Shown one piece after another: positions 21,718-26,304 of a stretch of 26,304 nt of DNA. Location of the stretch: NCBI GenBank assembly GCA_002478245.1, contig DLMW01000026.1, forward strand, positions 1-26,304, in the 5' to 3' direction. Both the position numbers and the translations under genes were made by a program. The notes under the pieces were generated by a model. It saw nothing but the letters and a program-made list of their open reading frames with translations, searched no databases and was not told where the DNA came from. Source of the stretch: a bacterium UBP18_UBA7526. GTDB lineage: Bacteria > UBP18 > UBA7526. Position 1 is the first letter of the stretch, and every line of letters begins with the position of its first letter.

Positions 21718-22653
21718 TTACTCCTGGAAGATTATCTTGCTGCCCAGGGTGACCTCAAAGAGGGGAGGGGTGACAGAGACCACCTCAACCTTGGCAGGGG
21801 TGGTAACCTCGGGCTTCAATCTATATGTTCCCCGAGAGAGATCACTGACATCTATGGCTATGGTGATATCCGTAGCCTTCAAGGCCGCCAGCGCTTCCTG
21901 GGGCCCCCTTAAAACCAGGGCGGCCTTCTTCTCCTTTAAGCGGGCCTCAAGGAGTGAGGAAGGGGGTTGCATAATCTTAACTGGTACATCGGTGAAGCTC
22001 TTCTCCACCAGCTCCTGGACCAAATCTATCACTACCTGAATGGGTACCTCCCCCATAATCTTCAGACCCTTCTCCGCCAGATCTGCCTTCACCACCTTAG
22101 TGATGCTTCCCGAGATATTGCTCACATCTATAGGAGTAGTCGGTATTCCCGCCAAGGCCGCAACTCTCCCCTCCGGACCTGAGACCTCAAGACTCTTGGG
22201 GCTGGAGGTGATCTTCCTTATCCCATAACCAGAGGCCGGCTTCCCCAGGATAGTGGGCTTTATCTCAACCTCTCTAGTAACCAAAGGCTCTAAATTGACC
22301 GCGACCGCCCGCGGTGTTATCTCAACCACCCTCACCCCTTCCGGACATTTTATCTTGAAGTCCTCTGAGGGATAAAGGAAATGGCCCTTCTCCTTTCCTT
22401 TAAGATCGAGGTAGACCTTGATCTGCTTCCTCTCTAAGCCCAAGATGATCTTGCGTGGACCCTGGAGGCTTACCGAGATCGTCTCTGGGGTTATGCTGGG
22501 GATAAGGTTGGTGGGAATATTACAGAAATCGAGTGGTATCTCACCGAAAGAGATGGGCTCCCCCTGCTGGCCCAAGACATAGAAGAATAATGCTAAGGCA
22601 CAGGCCAAAGAGGCCAATTTAATACCCAGGTTGTGACGAAACCAATTCCTCAT
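21718..22653 (-). CDS. cdaR: YbbR-like (CdaR) regulator of diadenylate cyclase
   Basis: Membrane-tethered YbbR-repeat protein that in Firmicutes binds and regulates CdaA. The protein has 311 residues. A short cytoplasmic start (MRNWFRHNLGIK) precedes one transmembrane helix (LASLACALALFFYVLG). Extracytoplasmic YbbR repeats follow; the recurrent 'P..I.VSLQGP', 'SPKSLEVSGPEGRVAAL' and 'KKAALVLRGPQEALAAL' units mark at least three. The ATG overlaps the cdaA stop by 4 nt (ATGA), the conserved pairing. glmM, often the third gene, is replaced by pdxJ here. Confidence 0.88.
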   Translation of the reverse strand: MRNWFRHNLGIKLASLACALALFFYVLGQQGEPISFGEIPLDFCNIPTNLIPSITPETISVSLQGPRKIILGLERKQIKVYLDLKGKEKGHFLYPSEDFKIKCPEGVRVVEITPRAVAVNLEPLVTREVEIKPTILGKPASGYGIRKITSSPKSLEVSGPEGRVAALAGIPTTPIDVSNISGSITKVVKADLAEKGLKIMGEVPIQVVIDLVQELVEKSFTDVPVKIMQPPSSLLEARLKEKKAALVLRGPQEALAALKATDITIAIDVSDLSRGTYRLKPEVTTPAKVEVVSVTPPLFEVTLGSKIIFQE

Positions 22654-23420
22654 CTTTTCAAAACCTCCTTAGGGCGAAGTAGGAGGTTCTTCACTGTCTC
22701 AGAGAGGGTAGTCAGATCCAGATCCCTAGTCAGCCTCCCCCCAACCGCCAGGGATATCTTCCCCGTCTCCTCTGAGACAACAATTACTACCGCATCCGTC
22801 TCCTCTGAGAGACCCAGAGCCGCCTTATGCCTCATCCCCATCCTGGGAGGAACATCTGGATTTCTAGTAAAGGGTAAAAGACACCCGGCAGCAGCGATTC
22901 TATTACCCTGGATGATGGCCGCGCCATCGTGAAGCGGGGTAGTAGGTAGGAAGATGGTGGATAGTAGTTCCCGACTCACCTCGCTATCGAGCCTTATCCC
23001 AGTCTCGATGTAGGTCTTTAATCCTGCCTCCCTCTCTATAGCGATGAGCGCCCCCTTCTTCTTCTTGGAGAGGATATCTACCGCCTCCATTATCTCATAA
23101 AAATAGCCGGGTTTGGCTTCTTTTAAAAACCCTCTAAAAAAGCGCCTCTGACCAACCTCGGCCAAGGCCCTCCTTATCTCTGGCTGGAAGAGGACGACGA
23201 AGGCTAAGACGAAGACCGGCCAGAACTTCCCGATAAGGAAGTTGAAGGCATTCAGTCCCAATCTTTGGGCAATGAAGGCCACGATAACCAAGATGATCAG
23301 ACCCTTCAAGACCTGGATCGCCCTGGTTCCCCTTACCAATAAGAAGAGCCAATAGAAGAGGAGGGTTACCACCAAGACGTCAATGAGGTATAATCCATAC
23401 CTTAGAATTGCTCCTCTCAT
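22650..23420 (-). CDS. cdaA: Diadenylate cyclase CdaA (c-di-AMP synthase)
   Basis: Makes cyclic di-AMP from two ATP. The protein has 256 residues. Three hydrophobic helices occupy about residues 8-30, 36-53 and 66-79. The DAC domain follows, starting near 110. DGA is at 165-167 in PLHDGAAII. The second active-site motif, usually RHR, reads RHK at 197-199 (GMRHKAALGLSEETDAV); Lys for Arg is conservative and activity is likely. The ATG is at 23420 with a purine-rich AGAGAAGG just upstream. It is paired with ybbR by a 4-nt overlap. c-di-AMP usually controls potassium and osmolyte balance. Confidence 0.93.
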   Translation of the reverse strand: MRGAILRYGLYLIDVLVVTLLFYWLFLLVRGTRAIQVLKGLIILVIVAFIAQRLGLNAFNFLIGKFWPVFVLAFVVLFQPEIRRALAEVGQRRFFRGFLKEAKPGYFYEIMEAVDILSKKKKGALIAIEREAGLKTYIETGIRLDSEVSRELLSTIFLPTTPLHDGAAIIQGNRIAAAGCLLPFTRNPDVPPRMGMRHKAALGLSEETDAVVIVVSEETGKISLAVGGRLTRDLDLTTLSETVKNLLLRPKEVLKR

Positions 23421-23444
23421 CCTTCTCTCACTATATCCGAGGAA

Positions 23445-23479
23445 ATTGGTTTGCGGTTTCCGCCCGAGGCGGATCAGCC
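23445..23479. repeat. Hairpin repeat between folP and cdaA (inverted copy)
   Basis: Contains TCCGCC-CGA-GGCGGA (23459-23473) followed by TCAGCC. Its reverse complement matches 20920-20947, with a short insertion before the AACC end. It fills much of the 73-nt folP-cdaA gap. Confidence 0.6.
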
Positions 23480-23493
23480 TTAAATAACACTAC

Positions 23494-24696
23494 TCATCGT
23501 TTGAGGAGAATGGCGTCTGTCATATCCACCACCCTCTTCATCTCAAGTACATCGTGAACCCTTATAATATCTGCCCCATTCAAAATAGAAGCGGCCACCG
23601 TGGCCGCTGTTCCTTCTAACCTCTCCTCTACTGGGAGGTTCAATATCTTCCCGATCACCGATTTTCGGGAGGGACCGACCAGTATCGGCCGGCCCAAAGA
23701 TTTGAATTCTGAGAGTCTCTTAAATATCTCTAAGTTATGTTCTGTTTTCTTTCCAAAGCCGATCCCGGGATCGATGATTACTTTCTCCTCATCTATCCCT
23801 TTCTCCTTGGCAAAGGCGATCCTCTCTCTTAAGAAAGAGATTATCTCACCCACTACATCCCCATATCGGGGATTCTTCTGCATATTGCGCGGCTCACCCT
23901 GCATATGCATCAGGACCAAAGGGGCCTTATATCTTGAGATCACCTGGCTCATTCCCCTATCCATCCTCAGAGCGCTGATATCGTTCACCAGGGAGGCCCC
24001 AGAGTCCAGGGCCGCCTCTGCCACGACGCTCTTATAGGTATCAATGGAAATGGGGAGGTCGATCCTCTTAACAAGTTCTTTAATCACTGGGATGGTCCTT
24101 CTCATCTCCTCTTTTAAGGGGACGGGCTGGGCGCCGGGTCTAGTTGACTCCCCACCAATATCAATGATGTCCGCTCCCTCCGAGGCCATTCTCTCTGCCT
24201 GCTTAAGAGCAGAATCTATCCTATTATACCTTCCTCCATTGGCAAAGGAGTCTGGGGTGACGTTTAAGATACCCATGATCAGGGTTCTTTTGCCAAGCCG
24301 TAAAGTATATTTCCCGCATTCTATCTCCCATCTCTTACGTTTGAGATTGGTAAGAAGATCTTCCAGCTCCCCTCTAATCTCTGCCAAACCAAAGGGCTGC
24401 CTCCTCAATTTCTCAATGAGCAATCGGTAATGCCTCTCTGTCCCCAATAATAGCACATCCGATCTTTTTCTCCTTAAATCGATCACCCCCCGACTAATGG
24501 CCGCCTCTGCCCCTAAGGATAATGCCTCCTGCTTCAGTATATTGGCTGCCTGGGGTTTAATCTTTTCTAATCTTATGGCAAAGGAAAGGGCCTTGGGGGC
24601 CATGAGCCTTATCCCATAGGAGTCGACCCCGATCCTCTTTAACTCCTTCCTTGCTCGAGAAAGATCATCAATAATTACCACCCGTGAATTATGCAA
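23494..24696 (-). CDS. folP: Dihydropteroate synthase with an extra N-terminal domain
   Basis: Condenses dihydropterin pyrophosphate with p-aminobenzoate in folate synthesis. The protein has 400 residues, well above the usual 270-290. The DHPS barrel begins near 130: GILNVTPDSF (142-151), IIDIGGESTRPGA, SIDTYKSVVAEAAL, NDISALR, LMHMQGEPRNM, DPGIGFGK, VGPSRKS and IRVHDV, all intact. Residues 1-125 are an additional alpha/beta domain (VVIIDDLSRARKELKRIGVD ... DVLLLGTERHYRLLIEKLR) of unknown role, seen in some archaea-like and candidate-phylum FolPs as I recall. The start is TTG at 24696 with AGGA upstream. It follows folE. Confidence 0.92.
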   Translation of the reverse strand: MHNSRVVIIDDLSRARKELKRIGVDSYGIRLMAPKALSFAIRLEKIKPQAANILKQEALSLGAEAAISRGVIDLRRKRSDVLLLGTERHYRLLIEKLRRQPFGLAEIRGELEDLLTNLKRKRWEIECGKYTLRLGKRTLIMGILNVTPDSFANGGRYNRIDSALKQAERMASEGADIIDIGGESTRPGAQPVPLKEEMRRTIPVIKELVKRIDLPISIDTYKSVVAEAALDSGASLVNDISALRMDRGMSQVISRYKAPLVLMHMQGEPRNMQKNPRYGDVVGEIISFLRERIAFAKEKGIDEEKVIIDPGIGFGKKTEHNLEIFKRLSEFKSLGRPILVGPSRKSVIGKILNLPVEERLEGTAATVAASILNGADIIRVHDVLEMKRVVDMTDAILLKR

Positions 24697-24719
24697 AATA
24701 GGTCCTCACTTCCCACATA

Positions 24720-24740
24720 GGAAATTGGATATTGGAAATT
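24720..24740. repeat. Heptanucleotide repeat GGAWATT in the folE-folP gap
   Basis: Three 7-mers in tandem: GGAAATT, GGATATT, GGAAATT. They lie in the 50-nt gap just after the folE stop. The unit is unlike the other arrays but has the same period. Confidence 0.6.
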
Positions 24741-24746
24741 CTCTAT

Positions 24747-25301
24747 TTAGCCCCTAATCAAAGATAAGGCCTCTGCGCGAGCAGCGGTCCTCTTTCGGAA
24801 GACCCCTCTTACAGCAGAGGTGATGGTCACTGAGCCTGGCCTCTTTATCCCCCTGATGATCATACAGAGATGCTCAGCCTCCACTACCACTAAGACCCCC
24901 TGGGGCCTTAAGGTATCCATAATGGTATCTGCGATCTCCTTGGTCAGCCTCTCCTGTATCTGGGGTCTCTTGGATAGAATATCCACCACCTGGACCAGCT
25001 TCGATAAGCCGGTCACCCTTCCTCCACCAGGGATATAGGCAAGATGGATCCGACCATAGAAAGGTAAAAGGTGATGCTCACAGATGGAATATAGGGGGAT
25101 GTCCTTAACCAGGACCAACTCATCATGCTTTATAGGGGCAAGGGTAAGGACCTTCCGGGCATCCTTTCCCATCCCAGAGAATATCTCGCTATAGAGCTCT
25201 GCCACCCTCTTGGGAGTATCTACTAAGCCTCTCCTCTTAGGGTCTTCGCCAATGGCCTTCAGGATGTCTTGAATCGCCCGGGCTATCTTTTTCTTATTCA
25301 T
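24747..25301 (-). CDS. folE: GTP cyclohydrolase I (type IA)
   Basis: Converts GTP to dihydroneopterin triphosphate, the first step of folate synthesis. From ATG 25301 it has 184 residues. Zinc ligands are in the SICEHHLLPF segment (Cys and His) and the second Cys in VEAEHLCMIIRG. Also present are GEDPKRRGLVDTPKRVAELY, GRVTGLSKLVQVVDILSKRP, RLTKEIAD, and the closing SVTITSAVRGVF. A GTG at 25310 would add MNS; those three codons are GTG-AAC-AGT, identical to the GTGAACAGT unit of the window's repeats. Neither start has a strong Shine-Dalgarno. ftsH ends 5 to 13 nt upstream. Confidence 0.95.
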   Translation of the reverse strand: MNKKKIARAIQDILKAIGEDPKRRGLVDTPKRVAELYSEIFSGMGKDARKVLTLAPIKHDELVLVKDIPLYSICEHHLLPFYGRIHLAYIPGGGRVTGLSKLVQVVDILSKRPQIQERLTKEIADTIMDTLRPQGVLVVVEAEHLCMIIRGIKRPGSVTITSAVRGVFRKRTAARAEALSLIRG

Positions 25302-25314
25302 ACTGTTCACTGAT

Positions 25315-26304
25315 TTATCTCTTTCTCTTGGGAAACTCCTTCTCGATGCCCACTAGTTCCGCCGCTTCTTCCCCATCCATGACCTCTCTCTCCAACAGGG
25401 TCTCGGCCAAGAGTGTAAGCTTCTTCTTATTCTTCCTCAGTAGCTCCATGGCCCGGGCATAACACTCATCCACGATCTTACGCACCTCCTGATCTATGGC
25501 CCGAGCGGTCTCCTCACTATAATCCTTTACCTCTGTTATGTCCCGTCCTAAGAATATCTCTTCGTGTGGCCTACCAAAGGTGAGGTGTCCCAGCTTCTCA
25601 CTCATCCCATACCTGGTCACCATCCTCCGTGCCTCATCCGTAACCTCCCTGAGGTCAGACTGGGCACCGGTCGATACCTCATTGAAGATAATCTCCTCAC
25701 TTGCTCTCCCTCCCAGGGTCTTAGTAATCTCAGCCATTAATTTCTTCTTAGTAGAGAGGTATCTATCCTCTATGGGTGGGGTGATGGTATAACCCAGGGC
25801 CAGACCCCTCGGCAGGATAGATACCTTATGGAGTGGATCGGCCTCTGGTATCAGAAGGGCCAGAAGGGCGTGACCTGATTCGTGATAGGCGGTTATCTCC
25901 TTCTCCTCCTTGCTGATCACCCTTGACTTCCTCTCCGGGCCGGCCATGACCCGATCTATGGACTCCTCAATCTCCTCCATGGTCACCAGTTTCTTATTTT
26001 TTCTGGCTGCTAGAAGTGCGGCCTCATTGGCCACATTGGCCAGATCCGCTCCCGAGAATCCCGGTGTTCTACGGGCGATGACCTTAAGGTCCACATCCGC
26101 ATCTAGGGGGATCTTCCTGGTATGGACCTTTAGTATGGCCTCCCTTCCGTTTAGGTCTGGTCGATCGACAACAATGCGTCGATCGAATCTCCCCGGCCGC
26201 AGTAGCGCCGGATCCAGGACATCCGGCCGGTTGGTGGCGGCGATTAGGATCACACCTTCATTGGGATCGAAGCCATCCATCTCAACAAATAGCTGATTCA
26301 GGGT
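25315..26304 (-). CDS. ftsH: ATP-dependent zinc metalloprotease FtsH, C-terminal part
   Basis: Membrane AAA+ protease that degrades damaged or regulatory membrane and cytosolic proteins. The frame is open at the window edge: bases 26304-26281 encode TLNQLFVE before MDGFDPNEG, so the gene is 5'-truncated by the window and does not start at the internal Met. Visible are the second region of homology (AATNRPDVLDPALLRPGRFD), the C-terminal AAA helix bundle (PGFSGADLANVANEAAL), the zinc site HESGH at residue 141-145 of the fragment, STGAQSDL, and MVTRYGMSEKLGHLTFGRP. The C-terminus ends FPKRKR. About half of the usual 600 residues are present. Confidence 0.97.
   Translation of the reverse strand, partial: TLNQLFVEMDGFDPNEGVILIAATNRPDVLDPALLRPGRFDRRIVVDRPDLNGREAILKVHTRKIPLDADVDLKVIARRTPGFSGADLANVANEAALLAARKNKKLVTMEEIEESIDRVMAGPERKSRVISKEEKEITAYHESGHALLALLIPEADPLHKVSILPRGLALGYTITPPIEDRYLSTKKKLMAEITKTLGGRASEEIIFNEVSTGAQSDLREVTDEARRMVTRYGMSEKLGHLTFGRPHEEIFLGRDITEVKDYSEETARAIDQEVRKIVDECYARAMELLRKNKKKLTLLAETLLEREVMDGEEAAELVGIEKEFPKRKR

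Noticed and set aside
1..26304. CRISPR array, tRNA or rRNA genes, phage or toxin-antitoxin genes
   Set aside because: I saw no regularly spaced direct repeats with spacers, no tRNA-like cloverleaf, and no integrase, capsid or toxin-like proteins.

Overview
This is a gene-dense bacterial chromosome segment in which every recognisable gene lies on the minus strand. Read in the direction of transcription it runs from about 26304 down to 1. The proteins are ordinary bacterial housekeeping and biosynthetic enzymes with no phage or plasmid genes. A LolA/DUF1571-like secreted protein hints at a diderm cell. Arginine codons are mostly AGA/AGG and ATA is common for Ile, a habit seen in thermophiles and several uncultured lineages. 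The gene order (ftsH-folE-folP-cdaA-ybbR-pdxJ-yvcK-acpS-nnr ... tsaE-tsaB-rimI) and the many short intergenic repeats recall uncultured candidate-phylum bacteria such as Omnitrophota or Aerophobota. That placement is an impression from memory, not a search result.

Layout in transcription order. (1) 26304-19613: 3' part of ftsH, folE, folP with an extra N-terminal domain, cdaA and ybbR (c-di-AMP synthesis), pdxJ, and a membrane-anchored yvcK, closed by a good intrinsic terminator (19536-19566). (2) 19533-12753: a sigma70-like promoter, then acpS, nnr, a two-CBS protein, a LarC N-terminal-domain-only protein, a DUF362/ferredoxin protein, a LolA-like exported protein, and the t6A/acetylation trio tsaE-tsaB-rimI. 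(3) 12773-2736: a near-consensus promoter buried in the end of rimI drives ilvD-ilvB-ilvN-ilvC-leuA-leuC-(68-aa small protein)-leuD-leuB. This is the whole common valine/isoleucine pathway and the leucine branch except the final aminotransferase. (4) 2712-1: a decayed four-helix-bundle (23S rRNA intervening-sequence-type) gene, a Nudix hydrolase, asd, truA, a long hairpin, and the first 30 codons of rplM (ribosomal protein L13).

The least ordinary feature is repeat biology rather than a new gene system. Several unrelated heptanucleotide tandem repeats (consensus CAGTGAA, CCTTRAC, CTTTTTA, TTACTGA, GGAWATT) sit at gene ends and in gaps. Two of them lie inside conserved genes (leuC and tsaB) without breaking the frame. 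There is also a two-copy MITE-like element with GTGAACAG-type inverted ends, a two-copy CGCGAATTATTCGCG palindrome after ilvB and ilvC, and a two-copy TCCGCC/GGCGGA hairpin repeat in opposite orientations. I did not find a clearly new defence or enzymatic system. The best leads for novelty are the repeats, the solitary LarC1-DUF362-CBS group, and the small Cys-containing protein between leuC and leuD.
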